Source of the DNA: Callorhinus ursinus
Lineage: Eukaryota; Chordata; Mammalia; Carnivora; Otariidae
Length of the DNA stretch: 64,000 bases
Assembly (NCBI RefSeq): GCF_003265705.1
Contig: NW_020312867.1
Span: forward strand, 5,233,749 to 5,297,748
Direction: 5' to 3'
Shown here: positions 1-10,828 of the stretch, in pieces
Numbering within the stretch: position 1 is the first letter of the stretch
Layout of the letters: each line of letters begins with the position of its first letter
Notes under the pieces: model-generated
What the model saw: only the letters and a program-made list of their open reading frames with translations
What the model was told of the DNA's origin: nothing
Database searches by the model: none
Position numbers and translations under genes: made by a program

Positions 1-296
1 GCTTTGCCAGAATGGGACTCTGAGATGCCCACTCGCCCTGGGCTCAGCCCAGAGTCAGGACTTAGGTCCCGCTTCACCCATCCACAGAGACAAGACCCAA
101 AGAGGAAGGGTCTCAGGACTGCCAGGGAGGCTCCCTCAGTGGTTTTTTCCTCCCTGTGCCTCAGTTTTTTTTCTCTGGGTACACACTTTTTGAGCTTAGC
201 ACAAGCAGCGCTATCTAAGGTCCTTGGAGGAATCCTGCTTCAAGCTTCCCTTTCTTGGGCAGCAGAGGTGAGGTGTGATAACTATGCTAAACCCCC
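1..296. other. Intergenic sequence, nothing recognised
   Basis: Unique-looking sequence. A 132-codon open frame here lacks any recognisable protein feature and runs into an LTR relic, so it is not called a gene. Confidence 0.5.
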
Positions 297-712
297 TAGT
301 GGGTTGAATGGCGGCCCCCCAAAAGATCTGTCCACATCCAAATCCCTGGAACCTTTGAATGGGACCTTATTTCGAAAAAAAGATCTTTGCAGATGTAATT
401 AAATTAAGAATCTAACATGATATCATTCTGGATTACCCAGGTGGGCCCTAAATCCGATGACAAGTGCCCTTATTAGAAACAGAAGACACACACAGAGGAG
501 AAGGTAATATGAAGGCAGAGCAGAAATTGGAGGCTACACACCACAGAATGCCAAGGCTTGCTGGCAAACTAGGCCAAGAAGCACTCTCCCCAAGAGGCCC
601 TGCTGACATCTTGAGTTCAGACTTCTGGTCTGAACTGTGAAAAAAAAATTCTTATTGTCTGAAGTCACTCAATTCGTGGTGATTGCTGCAGCAGCCTCAG
701 AAAATTAATATG
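297..712 (+). mobile_element. MaLR-type solo LTR relic (MLT1-like)
   Basis: The order of landmarks (ccccccaaaa near the start, accttatttcg..., gtgggccctaaatcc, cccttattagaa, cttctggtctgaactgtga, and a run ending in ttaata) matches MLT1-type LTRs of the ERVL-MaLR group. Diverged, with no internal region. A second related copy lies at 8,843-9,255. Confidence 0.65.
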
Positions 713-764
713 CCCCCTCTTTTATGTGGGGTATGACGACACAGAGCTGTGACTCAAATTTTCA

Positions 765-890
765 TTTGCTCTTTACTCTGACACTTCAGAGTTTCCAAAG
801 GAGACTCACAGGAGAGATGGGGAAACTGAGGCCCAGAAAGGGACTGGGTGTCACGTGGCAGCAAAGCAAGGACCAGAACCCAGGACACTG
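765..890 (+). mobile_element. MIR fragment
   Basis: Contains the MIR core-like stretch ggggaaactgaggcccagaa followed by a region of the ...aggaccagaacccagg kind. Confidence 0.6.
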
Positions 891-1099
891 CCCCCTCCTC
901 GTGTTGCAGCCCCAGCCGTTTCGTCATCAGGAGCCGAGTGGGCAGATGCACAATGGAGGACAGCCCTGAGGTGAGGTTTACCCTCAGGACATCCCATCCT
1001 GGGACCCACTGAGGAAGGACAGGAAAGAGAGCCCCTGAAGGGTCCCGTTTTCCTCTGCTCTAAGATGAGCCCAGGATGAGTAAATCATGAACATCCCTC

Positions 1100-1300
1100 A
1101 TAACCACTTTCCGCTGAGCGCTCGAGATGTTCCAAGTGTCTTGGCCACCTCTCCTTCCACGTGCCCACTCCCACCTGGGGAGATGGGTGAGGACATCTGT
1201 TCCCCCCTTGCTCGGGTGGGAGAGTGAGACCACACAGCGGCTCACACGGCTGGTCACCAGTAGAGCTGGGATTTGAATTCAGGTCTGTCTGCTTCAAATG
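1100..1300 (+). mobile_element. MIR fragment
   Basis: Diverged MIR core with cacagcggctcacacggctg and the downstream agctgggatttgaattcagg signature. Confidence 0.6.
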
Positions 1301-1429
1301 CCACTTGGCCATGTCACTTCACAGGTAAGAGAGCAAGGGTACCTTCCAGCGGCTGGGGAGCAGCCAGGCCACCAGAAGCAGAGGGAGGCCCTGAGTCCTC
1401 CTTCCTCTCTCACCCATAACAAGCTGGTG

Positions 1430-1632
1430 TATGGCTCAGTGGCCCCAATGTGCCCAGGTCACCCATTGTGTGACTGTGGCCAAGCCACTTCCCGCTCTGA
1501 GCCTCCCTTTCCTGTCTGTAAAATGGGGTGCATGATAACAGCTACTCCTAAGGGCTTTTGTGAGGACTGATGGAAAGAAAACCCAGAAAGCCCTTAGTAG
1601 CATGCTGAGTATCCAGTAAGTGCTTAATAACT
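1430..1632 (+). mobile_element. MIR fragment, near full length
   Basis: Has gtgtgactgtggccaagcc, cctgtctgtaaaatggggtg and the terminal cagtaagtgcttaataa, in MIR order. Confidence 0.75.
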
Positions 1633-2206
1633 GCTGGCTGGCATTAAAGTCAGCTTAGAGGCCAGCGAGAGAGAATATATAGCCTCTGGCCACGGAAAGT
1701 CACTTGATGTCCAAAGTGAGGCCAAGATGTCAGGCTATGGCCCTGCCTCTGTGCTCACCACTAGGGACACATAACCTCTCCTTGTGACTCAGCCCAACTG
1801 TCCTTCTGAGAGTTGAGAGGTGCCCGAGAGAAATGTGCACAGCCAGGGAAGGGGAGAAAGCAGAGAAGGGGATGCTGGTAGAGCAGGCTGCCCCAACCGA
1901 CACCCAGCCCACCTTTCCTGGAGGTCTGCAGTAGGAGCTCAGAATAGGCAGCCACAGTAACATCCTCTCCCCTCTTTACGGGAACAGCATCTGGATTTAT
2001 AACCAGTGTGACAGCTGAGGGTTCAGTCTGGCCAATGGGAACAGAAACTAGATCATTAACATTAGCCAAGAGGGGCTGGCTAAAGTTCAATGCAGGAAGA
2101 AAAAAAGTGGCAATATTGTCACCAAACCAGGTCCATTGAAGTCTCCCTGTTCTGCGGAGACAATCAATGATCATGTGGGGTTCCCATGCAGACCAAACAT
2201 CTACTC
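1633..2206. other. Intergenic, no feature recognised
   Basis: No repeat or gene recognised. The minus-strand open frame of 137 codons (1,761-2,174) has no recognisable domain. Confidence 0.4.
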
Positions 2207-2309
2207 TTTTTTTTTTTTTAAGTACTCTCTACACCCAGTGTGGGGCTTGAACTTACAACCCCAAGATCAAGAGTCACGCACGGCACAGACTGAGCCAGCC
2301 AGGTGCCCC
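2207..2309 (-). mobile_element. Old short tRNA-derived SINE
   Basis: The poly(T) is at the low end and the head (complement gagccagccaggtgcccc) at the high end. Only about 100 bp; resembles older can-SINE forms without the (TC)n segment. Confidence 0.8.
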
Positions 2310-2314
2310 TAAAC

Positions 2315-2506
2315 TTTTTTTTTTTAAGATTTTATTTATTTATTTGAGAGAGACAGAACATGAATTGTGGGCAGAGGCAGAGGTAGGGGGAGAAGTGGAC
2401 TCCCCACTGAGCAGGGAGCCCAATGCAGGGCTTGAACCCAGGACCCTGAGATCATGACCTGAGCCCAAGGCAGACGTTTAAAGAACTGAGCCACCCAGGC
2501 GCCCCC
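2315..2506 (-). mobile_element. can-SINE, full length
   Basis: aagattttatttatttattt tail at the low end, gagccacccaggcgcccc head at the high end. Short flanking aaact repeats. Lies directly behind the older SINE, in the same direction. Confidence 0.92.
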
Positions 2507-4099
2507 AAAACTATTTTTTTATCATGTAATGCGCTTCCCTATAAGATCTCATTTGACTAAATGATTCTGTTACCCCAAAAAATTGAAAACTCCTATCTTG
2601 GTCCAACTATCCTTTTCATCAATTAATTTATTTATTCAACCACCAAGTACTGAGCCTACCACGTGCAGGCACACAGTGGGGTCCGAGCACAGGAATGCAA
2701 CGGCTGTTGCCCTCCTGGAACTTACGGTATGGAGGGAGAGACGGACATTGTGCCAGTAAATGTAAAGTCTCTTCAGTGAGCAGAGCGAGGCAGTGATCAG
2801 AGGGGAGCGATGAGGATATATAACTGAGGAGCCACGGGTTCGGGAAGCCAGCCAGGCAGAAGGGCTTTGTGCTTGCTCTTAAAGACAACAAGCAAGCAGT
2901 GGAGTGAGAATGTCTAGCCTAGATATTAAAAGGTCCCCCTGTCTGCTGAGTGGAGAATGGTTTGTAGGGAGTCAGGGAGACAGCAGGGAGGCCCATGAGG
3001 AGGTTGTGACAAGTGAGCATTGTTGATGGCCTGGATCAGCGATAGAGCAAGCTTCATGGGTGTGTGACCTGTGACTCAGAAGGGCCCCACTTGGTTTAAT
3101 ACCCTGTTGTCACTGTCTTGAAATTCTTAATAATTTTTTTAACAAGGGGTCCTGCATTTTCATTTTGCACTGGCCCCCACAAATGACATAGCAGGCCCTG
3201 ACCAGAGCAGAGACATGATCTTCCTTAAACACGCCAAGTCATAAACAGATCTTTTCCCACTGGAGCCAGCTTGTACCAGTTCCCAAGAGCCAATTGTTCA
3301 ATTTTGAGGAATTATGTTGTCCTGTTGGTATCTGAAATTGGCCATGCTGTGAGTATTTACACCATGGAAATCAGCAAATGTCAGGGTCTTTTTTTTTCTA
3401 AAGACGGTTCTTTGTCTGTCTTTCCCAGAGTGGGTCCACTGCCCGCTTTCGCAGTTAAAAATAGAGTTTCCAGGCACCCCTCCCCAGACTTGCTGGGTCA
3501 CCTGCTGGCTGATTCTGGGAGCCCCTTGAGCCCGGAGGGCCAGGGCAGGAAGGCCCTACACAGTGGGCCCACAAGCTTCACAAAAGGAAAAACCGGTTTG
3601 GGAGGATTAGAAGAGGAAACTGGCAGAGGTGTGGGGGTGGCAGGTCGTGAAGAGAGCAGAAGGACAGACTTTGGGGGTCTGTTCCCTTGGGGGCCCTGCT
3701 CCAGGTCAACAACTGAAGTCCCCAGACTGGGACCCACCCTCACCTTTCCATGTGGGACGCAAACCCAAGGGGGAGATATCACCCACAGTGCTGCCCTCCT
3801 TTGTCAGAGTTTGGGGGAAGAGACCTCCCCACAGGATGAGGGAGGAGGGCACACCCCCCAGCACCTCTCCCTTCCGCGGCCCCAAGCAAATAAGGCGCTC
3901 AGGAAATAAGGACATTATTACCATTGTTGTCCTAATGGCCCCATCTCAAAGCTGGCTTCTCCCTTTCTCCTGCACCTCTCCTCTCACCCCCCAGGCCCCG
4001 GAAGGAGCTGGGACACACCACCCATCCCTCTCCCATCTAGTCAGATGGCCTCCTGCAGCCTCTCATCGAAGGACCCCCTCAAGGCAGTGGGGGGGGGGG
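2507..4099. other. Intergenic stretch without a recognised gene
   Basis: No gene recognised. Long open frames at 3,271-3,909 and 3,629-4,327 overlap each other and antisense frames, in C/G-rich sequence without low-copy protein features, so they are read as chance. Relics of ancient repeats are likely but were not assigned. Confidence 0.4.
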
Positions 4100-4320
4100 A
4101 TACAAAGCACACACATCCCGCGTCCCCGCCCGGGCTCCCGTTTCCTTTCACCTCTCGCTCCAGGGGTGCAGACCACCCGGGAAGAGCCTATCCTCCCCGG
4201 GCGGTTCCAGAGGAGCGCGGGGTCTCACTCCCTGGGAGATGGCGCCACCTACAGGCTCCCGGGAGCGTTGCGGCGTCCGCCCCTCAAATCCGGGAGGAGC
4301 GGGCAGAGAGGGTCCCATAC
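4100..4320. promoter_or_regulatory. Short CpG-rich stretch in 3' flanking DNA
   Basis: About 200 bp hold many CpG dinucleotides (runs such as cccgcgtccccgcccgggc), unlike the CpG-poor flanks. No repeat head or tail is recognised here. It contains the CTCF-like motif at 4,242-4,255. It may be a small CpG island or insulator; no gene start is evident. Confidence 0.4.
4242..4255 (-). promoter_or_regulatory. CTCF-like binding motif
   Basis: GCGCCACCTACAGG matches 13 of 14 positions of the reverse-complement core CTCF consensus (SYGCCMYCTRSTGG). It sits in a CpG-rich segment about 8.7 kb beyond the CHMP4B 3' end. The motif direction is minus. Occupancy is inferred, not shown. Confidence 0.5.
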
Positions 4321-4506
4321 TCTTTAGGGGCCTGGGGTGCGCTCCATCACTGGACCACAGCATCACATTGCCTCCCATTGTCCCCGCACCTGGAAGGAGC
4401 CCTGGCAGCGTTCCCCAGAATGTTCTGCAGAACCCACACCCTGGTCAAGGGGTTTGGAAAATGTCCCTTGGAGATTCCGCAAGCACATTTGCCCCTGATG
4501 TCTGAC

Positions 4507-4708
4507 TTTTTTTTTTTTTTTTTTAAAGATTGTATTTATTTATTTGACAGAGAGACACAGGGAGAGAGGAGGGAACACAAGTCGGGGAGAGGGAGAAACA
4601 GGCTTCCCGCGGAGCAGGGAGCCCGATGCGGGGCTCGATCCCAGGATCCTGGGATCATGACCTGAGCCGAAGGCAGACGCTTAACCATCTGAGCCACCCA
4701 GGCGCCCC
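4507..4708 (-). mobile_element. can-SINE, full length, with TSD
   Basis: Flanked by an exact 18-bp direct repeat gcccctgatgtctgactt (4,491-4,508 and 4,709-4,726; the last bases merge with the T run). The clean duplication implies a fairly recent insertion. Confidence 0.95.
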
Positions 4709-4754
4709 GCCCCTGATGTCTGACTTACTCTTCAGTTCCCTCAGTGAACATTGA

Positions 4755-4860
4755 GGCCGTGGGAAAGTTATTCTTTCTAGGCCTCGGTTTCCTCATCTGC
4801 AGAATGGGGATGAGGGTGTTGCACTAGAAGAGATTATCTCAAAGGCAAGTGGGATTCACA
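4755..4860 (+). mobile_element. MIR fragment
   Basis: Contains ggtttcctcatctgcagaat and a MIR-like 3' continuation. Confidence 0.65.
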
Positions 4861-4864
4861 GACT

Positions 4865-5025
4865 TTAATGAGAAAGAGAATCCCATGGAAGCATGTTTAA
4901 AATGCAAGTTCCAGGGCCCCATTTCCCAAGCAATTCTGATCGATGCAGGAATCTGCAGGTTGAATCAGTCCCCAGGAAATTCTGATGCAGATGTTCTGCC
5001 AACCGCAGGATGAGAACAGGCCTTC
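4865..5025 (+). mobile_element. MER5-like hAT-Charlie relic
   Basis: The order agcatgtttaaaatgcaagt, ccccatttcccaagcaattc, gattct and ...ggatgagaac resembles MER5A. Very diverged. Confidence 0.45.
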
Positions 5026-5165
5026 AAAGGAGGCTGGAAAAGCAGGCAGGGGCCTGCCAGATCCTGCTGGGAGGATGGAAGCTGTGATTCTGTTTAGAGG
5101 GCAGTAGAAGCCACTGAGGTTTTATTTTTTATTTTATCTTTTTTTTTTTTTAAGATTTTTTATTT

Positions 5166-5370
5166 GGGGCGCCTGGATGGCTCAGTGGGTTAAGCAACTG
5201 CCTTTGGTCCAGGTCATGATCCCAGGGTCCTGGGATCGAGCCCCACATCGGGGTCCCTGCTCAATGAGGAGCCTTTTTCTCCCTCTCCTGCTGCTGCTCC
5301 CCCTGCTTGTGCTCTCTTAGTCTGGGTCTCTCACAGATAGATCAATCAATCAATCAATCAATCAATCAAA
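5166..5370 (+). mobile_element. can-SINE nested in another SINE
   Basis: The head ggggcgcctggatggctcag sits directly in the T/A tail of the minus-strand SINE. The 3' end is an (ATCA)n microsatellite instead of (AATA)n. Confidence 0.9.
5340..5370. repeat. (ATCA)n microsatellite in a SINE tail
   Basis: About seven copies of a 4-bp unit replace the ordinary SINE tail. Confidence 0.9.
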
Positions 5371-5824
5371 TCTTATTTATTTATTTTGAGAGTGCGAGAG
5401 AGTACAAGCGGGGCAGGGGGGCAGCAAAAGGAGAGGGAGAAGAAGACCCTCTGCTGAGCATGGAGCCTGATGCGGGGCTCAATCCCAGGACTCTGGGATC
5501 ATGGCCTGAGCCACCCAGGCGCCCCAAAGCCACTGAGCTTTTAAACGAGATTGACAGCTCTTTAGAAAGATTACTCTAGCTCTGGCTATTATGAAGGATT
5601 GGGGCCCTGGGGAGGCAAGGTGGGTGGCAGAGAGACCATGGAAGTTACTGCTGAAGTTGCTCGGTTGAGATTTAATGGTGTCCTGGACCAGGTGGTGGCA
5701 ATGGATGGGAAGGAGAGGGGACAGATTTCAAAGGTAAATCCTTTAACTCCTTTGAAATACAGGAAGACAACATTGAAATTTCTGATTACCTTTATTTCTC
5801 ATCCTAGCCTTTTAAAACCTCAAG

Positions 5825-5950
5825 GGGTTGTATATGTATTATGTATACAATATATTAGTACAGTGGTACATATATATAATTTATTTATGTATATATTTGT
5901 ATTATATATACTATATAGAGAAAAGGAAAGATAGACAGACAGAGATAGAT
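5825..5950. repeat. TA-rich and GACA/GATA low-complexity run
   Basis: Irregular TATATG/ATAT sequence followed by agatagacagacagagatag. Confidence 0.75.
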
Positions 5951-6034
5951 ATAACATATACTCAAAAGAATTCTCTGGATGGGGTGAGGTTGGAGACAAG
6001 ATGAGTGAATTCAATTCCTGGCACATAGTAAACC

Positions 6035-6770
6035 CTCTGTTAGCTATCATGGCAGATTGTATCTTCCAGAGGTAGGCCCACGCCCCGTGATACCTTCTGT
6101 CCTCCATGGTCTTTTAGAACTAGCCATGCCCTCATCAAGAAGTGGAATGTAGGAGCGCCCGGCTAGCTCAGTTGGAAGAGCCTGTGACTCTTGATACCCA
6201 GGTTGTGCCTTTGAGCCTCATGTGGGATGTAGAGATTACTTAAATAATGAAACTTTAAAAAAAGAGAGAGAGAGAGATGGAGTCTGATTCCCCACCCCTT
6301 GAACCTGGGTGGGTCTATAACTCACTCACAACCAGTCAAATGCATTGAAGTGGCTCTGTATGACTTCTAAAGCAAGGTCATAAAAGTAATGCACCTTCCT
6401 CACCCTGGCTGGGGCAATCCCTTTTAGAGCCCTAAGCTTGGACTACATTGAGGCTCCCGTGCTGTGAGGAAGCCCAAGCCACATGGAGAGGGCACATGCT
6501 CCTGCTGACAGTCCCAGTGGAGGTCCCAGCCAATAACTAGCAGCAACTACCACAAATACCAAAGTACTGAAGAGGCCCCTGGATGATTCCAGCCATTGAA
6601 GTAATCACCAGCCTTCAGGTCTTTGCAGGTGAGGCCCCAGTTATCAGGGAACAGAGACAAGTGGTTCCCACTGGGCGCTTTCCAAATTTCTGACCACAGA
6701 ATCTGTGAGCATAATGAAATAGTTGCTTTTCACAACTAAGTTTCAGGGTGGTTTATTGTGTAATAGATAA
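6035..6770 (+). mobile_element. LTR relic (probably ERVL-MaLR/MLT1-like), split by a SINE
   Basis: Landmarks run in LTR order: gtggaatgtag/ggagtctgattcccc, tatgacttctaaagcaaggt, catggagagggcac, tgattccagccattgaagt, and an end resembling actaagtttcagggtggttt. Interrupted at 6,153-6,276 by an old SINE. Family placement is uncertain. Confidence 0.5.
6153..6276 (+). mobile_element. Old SINE with well-preserved tRNA-Lys head
   Basis: The head gcccggctagctcagttgga is nearly tRNA-Lys, with an intact A box and CTT in the anticodon place. The B box is damaged (cctttgagcct) and the element continues into a SINE body and A/GA tail, so it is not a tRNA gene. Confidence 0.85.
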
Positions 6771-7250
6771 GCAGAACTGCCATCGTTACATACCGTGGTA
6801 TCTTTGTCCACACTTTTCTGTGAGGGAACCGCTTGTCCCCCACATAGCCGCCCAAGCTGAGGAGGGAGAGAGGGAAACAGAGGTAGTATCAGTGAGATGG
6901 TCGGGGGGGTGGGGTGGGGGTGGGGAATAGGTAGGGCCTCAGGGTGGGGAGGGCAAACCAGGCCCAGAGGGATCCCACCTTCCAAAGCCCCTTGCGGAAG
7001 GAGCCTGACTCCGCTGCATGGTTCTGACACCACTGCTCCAGTCCAGGTCACATTGGATGATTCTAGATCCTGCTGCCTGTGGTCTTTTCGCTCTCAGCAG
7101 GAAGATTCCTAAGAGAGTGGCCTCCTCTTTGGACCCGAGCATTTGGTCACATTCAGAGTTGGTACCTTCTGAGGGAGACAGGGAAGAGACTCTGTGAGCC
7201 TGCTCCTCCCCCGGCGCTGTGGCAAAGAGGGGAAGGGGCAAAGGTGGGGG
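6771..7250. other. Intergenic, no gene recognised
   Basis: Contains a G-rich run near 6,901-6,930. Open frames overlap on both strands without features. Confidence 0.4.
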
Positions 7251-7254
7251 TTGG

Positions 7255-7425
7255 ATTCTTTTGGCTTTACTGCTCCCCAGTTCTGTGACCTTGAGCAAGT
7301 CACTTTATCCCCCTGAGCCTGGGTTTTCTTATCTGTAAAATAGGGCAATGTGTGGTCCTACCCTGAAATAGTTCTTGGGTGGATAAAGTAAGATGAAGGA
7401 GATTAAGTGCTTGTTAGTAAATACC
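7255..7425 (+). mobile_element. MIR fragment
   Basis: gtgaccttgagcaagtcact and ttatctgtaaaatagggcaa in the expected order and spacing. Confidence 0.8.
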
Positions 7426-7794
7426 TCCTTAATACTTGCCATTCTTTTAGGCTGTTGTTCTTATTGAAAACCAACAAGTCCAGGCAAGTAACATTAGTGG
7501 GCAAGAGAACATATTTCTGCTCTAAACAGGGGGACCTTTCCCCTCCGCTTCAGCCCAGGAGTTGCCCTGTGGGAATTTGGGCCCAGTTTAGCCAGAGCCT
7601 CATGGAAGTCCAGCTCGCAATCGGTGCCGTCCTGGCTGTGGAACCCAAAGGTCTATGCTTCTATCCCAGCTCCACCTGACTCCTCTGTTGTCTGACCAAG
7701 GCCAGGATGCAGCTTAGCAGGGAGGAAGGAAGTTGTTTCTGCAGCACCCAGTACCCGGGGCAGATAGGAAGAGACCTGGATAGGGAGACAGGGG

Positions 7795-7880
7795 AGTTGA
7801 GTTCATGTCTCAGCTCTGCCAGTATTTGCTATGGGACTTGAAGTACCTTGGTGCCTTTGTTTCCCCATCTGTAATTCATT
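7795..7880 (+). mobile_element. MIR fragment
   Basis: MIR-like ctcagctctgccagtatttg and tttccccatctgtaatt; its 3' part abuts the SINE complex. Confidence 0.6.
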
Positions 7881-7890
7881 TCATAAATAC

Positions 7891-8293
7891 TTTTTAAAAA
7901 GATTTTATTTATTGGGGCACCTGGGTGGCTCAGTCGTTGAGCGTCTGCCTTCCGCTTAGGTCACGATCCCAGCGTCCTGGGATGGAGTCCCACATTGGGC
8001 TCCCTGCTCTGCAGGAGGCCTGCTTCTCCCTCTCCCGCTCCCCCTGCTTGTGTTCCTGCTCTCCCTCTCTCTCTCTGTCAAATTAATAAATAAAATCTTT
8101 AAATATTTATTTATTTGAGAGAGAGCGAGCAACTGTGAGCACGGGAAGGGACAGAGGGAGAGGGAGATAATCTCAAGCAGACTCTGCTTTAAGTGCGGAG
8201 CCCCACATGGGGCTCCATCCCACAACCCTGAGATCATGACCTGAGCTAAAATCAAGAGTCGGATGCTTAACTGACTGAGCCACCCAGGCGCCT
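7891..8293 (-). mobile_element. can-SINE split by a nested SINE
   Basis: The tail at 7,891-7,913 and body at 8,101-8,293 belong to one minus-strand SINE. The target duplication cacttcataaata/catttcataaata lies on the two sides. The insert at 7,914-8,100 is plus strand. Confidence 0.88.
7914..8100 (+). mobile_element. can-SINE nested in another SINE tail
   Basis: Full head ggggcacctgggtggctcag and tail aataaataaaatcttt. Confidence 0.92.
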
Positions 8294-8369
8294 CTCACTT
8301 CATAAATACATAGCTGAAGGTCTACTGACTCTGTGTCGTTGACCAGCCCAGGCCCACACAGAAGCCCAG

Positions 8370-8535
8370 GGTGGCCTCCAGGCCTTTGCACCTGCCACTG
8401 AAAACTATCCTAACTTCTGTCTTTCACACTGTTTCCCTTGCTGATTCCTCAGTACCCCTCAATCTTGGCTAAGATGGTACTTCCTCTCAGAAGCCCTCCT
8501 GGGGCAGGTACCCTCCCTCTTCTCAAAGGGTTTCA
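8370..8535 (+). mobile_element. L2 fragment
   Basis: ggcctttgcacctgccactg followed by an L2-like agaagccctcctggggca segment. Confidence 0.55.
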
Positions 8536-8842
8536 CCACATTGACTACCCAGCCTGTCATGGCAATGATGATGAAGTAATTTTTCCACCAAACCATGAGC
8601 TGGCATAAAGATGCCCAAAATACAGATGTTGAATGGCCTTCATAAAATAAGCAACTCATCTGCTTCTTCTGTCACTTACTAGCAAGTGGGACCCAGAGTT
8701 TCCCTAAAGCCTCAGTTTTCACATCTAGCAAGTGGGGCTCATAATAGCTGGACTTCCCACCTCTACCTCACAGAGCTCTCTAAACCTTGCTGTGTGCTTT
8801 ACAGGCTGTGACCTCACAGCTCTACGAGGCAGACACTATTCA

Positions 8843-9255
8843 TAGTGTCCCCCCAAATTCATGTCCACCTGGAACCTCACGATGTGACCTTATTTGGAAA
8901 TAGGGTCTATGCAGATATAATTAAAGTAAGGATCAAGATGAGATCATACTGAATTAGGGTGGGCCCTAACAATGACAAGTGTCCTTATAAGAGACAGGAA
9001 AGGACACACAGACACATAGGAAAGCCCTAAGAAGACCAGGCACAGACTGGAGTGAGAGAGCTACAAGCCAAAGAATGCTAGGAGCTACCTGAAACTAGAA
9101 AAGGTGAGGAAAGACCCTCCCTAGGGCCTCTGAGGGCAGTGTGGCCCTGCTGATTTTGGACTTCAGGCCTCTTAAGCTGTGAGAGAAGATTTCTACTGTG
9201 TTAAGGCCCCTGGTTTGTGGTCATTTGTAATAGAGGCACTAGAAAACAAAACAGG
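8843..9255 (+). mobile_element. MaLR-type solo LTR relic (MLT1-like)
   Basis: Clear landmarks: gtccccccaaattcatgtcc, accttatttggaaatagggt, gatgagatcatactgaatta, gtgtccttataagaga and gctgtgagagaagatttcta. Same family and direction as 297-712, about 8.5 kb apart. Confidence 0.75.
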
Positions 9256-10250
9256 TGTTTAGTGCCTGCACATTATAGATGAGAAACCGGGCTTAGGCAA
9301 TGAAGTCACCTCCCGGGGCTCACACGGTCCCTGCACTACAGAGGCAGGATCTGAACCTTATATGCCAGGCTCCCGTCTACATCCTGGCCTGCTGTTGCCC
9401 ACACACCAGCCCACTGTCCAGCCTCCACTTGGAAGACGCAGGAATTTACCCCATGGTACGGCTGCTTCTGAAACTGCCACCCCTCACTTCACTGAGGGAA
9501 ATGGGAGGCAGCCTAAAAAGCTTCATCTCTACCCCTCCTCTGGCCCCCAAACTATTGCCTGAGCAACTGATTTTTCCTTCTTTCCCCTACTGTCCCTGTC
9601 TCCCTTCCTTCCCTGCTTGATTCTTGACTATGTAGACCCCTCAGTCTCATGCTCGAGATCCCAGTCTAGCCTCAACCTACCTTTCCAGTTCTACCTCAAT
9701 CTCTTCGCAAGCAAGCCCGTCCCCCAGTCAAATCCTCCTGAGGCAGCCCTCACCTCCCTGCCTTCTTGTCTCCTCTCCCAAGCTTCCCTTGGTCTAGAAT
9801 CTCCCACTCATCGCAGGCACACATCAAAAATCCACTCCTTCAAGCCCAGGCTCAAATTCCACCTCCCCCTGGCACACCGAATCAACAGCACGCTCCCCTC
9901 TGACCATGTACATGCTTTCACACAAACATCGTTGAGTACCTGATCTGTGCCGGGCAGATCTAGGGGGTGAGGAAATGCAGTGATCTCACTGTCTGGGAAG
10001 AAGGTAAGGAATCCTAACAAGAGTGTGCGAAATGGGAAGTAGAGAAGGAAGCAGCAAATCCCTGCAGGAATGAGGCGGGTTGTGCTCAGGAGAGGAAGGC
10101 TAGGGAACTGGAGCCCACATAACGGCTGGGAGGCAGAGAACACATGTTCTCTGGAGACAGGAGATTCTGCATAACAGTATGGGGGAGACATGGGGAGAGG
10201 TTCCAGCTTATGGAGGATTCATGTAAACATTCTGAGGTCTTGATCCTGTC
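9256..10250. other. Intergenic, no gene recognised
   Basis: Pyrimidine-rich at 9,560-9,850 with possible L2 similarity near 9,830. No gene seen. Confidence 0.4.
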
Positions 10251-10254
10251 CACC

Positions 10255-10420
10255 TTAGTGTTCCAAAGTGTAGCCCCAGTACCACTACATCAGAATCATC
10301 CAAGGAGTTTGTTAAAATGCAAATTCTTGGATCCCCACCCAGCTCAGGGGATGGGGCCCAGGACACCGAACTTTTAACAAGCTCCCTGGGTAAGTCCAAC
10401 GCACCTTAGTTTTCCAACCA
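10255..10420 (+). mobile_element. MER5-like hAT-Charlie relic
   Basis: atcagaatcatccaaggagt, taaaatgcaaattcttggat and tttaacaagctccctgggt follow MER5A order. Confidence 0.7.
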
Positions 10421-10594
10421 CAGAAGGGGAAAGGGTGGAGGCACATTGAAGGATTTGAGAGGAATACATCATGGGTTGATCCGCTTTTTGGAATAAACGG
10501 ATAGAGCTGATCTCGTATCTGTCTGTTTCATTGTCTGCCTCTGTGGTAGAAACTTGGTGCCACCTAACTCAGCAACCATCCCCTCTTCTTCCTT

Positions 10595-10813
10595 TTTTTT
10601 TTTTAAACATTTTTTTTGCTTTTTTTTTTTTTTTAAGATTTTATTTGAGAGAGAGAGAGAATGAGAGATAGAAAGCACGAGAGGGAAGAGGGTCAGAGGG
10701 AGGAGCAGACTCCCCGCTGAGCAGGGAGCCCGATGCAGGACTCGATCCCGGGACTCCAGGATCATGACCTGAGCCGAAGGCAGTCGCTTAACCAACTGAG
10801 CCACCCAGGCGCC
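10595..10813 (-). mobile_element. can-SINE with exact 15-bp TSD and compound tail
   Basis: cccctcttcttcctt at 10,580-10,594 and 10,814-10,828 flanks the element exactly. The tail is double: T12, AAACA, T8, GC, then T14 before the usual aagatttta. Confidence 0.95.
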
Positions 10814-10828
10814 CCCCTCTTCTTCCTT

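Larger units (their letters stand above)
5139..5525 (-). mobile_element. can-SINE split by a second SINE in its tail
   Basis: The tail part 5,139-5,165 and body 5,371-5,525 form one minus-strand SINE. The target duplication agccactgag lies at about 5,110 and 5,527. A plus-strand SINE is nested at 5,166-5,370. Confidence 0.88.

Noticed and set aside
3271..4327. Two long overlapping open frames (212 and 232 codons)
   Set aside because: They overlap each other in different frames and antisense frames, sit in C/G-rich sequence, and show no domain, no splice context and a low-complexity make-up.
6153..6225. tRNA-Lys-like sequence with A box and CTT anticodon
   Set aside because: The B box is mutated, the stem pairing is poor, and the sequence continues into a SINE body and tail. 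It is the head of an old can-SINE.
297..9255. A provirus flanked by the two MLT1-like LTRs at 297-712 and 8,843-9,255
   Set aside because: The same direction and 8.5-kb distance are suggestive, but no internal retroviral sequence is seen between them, only MIR, SINE, MER5 and unrelated DNA. They are read as separate solo LTRs.
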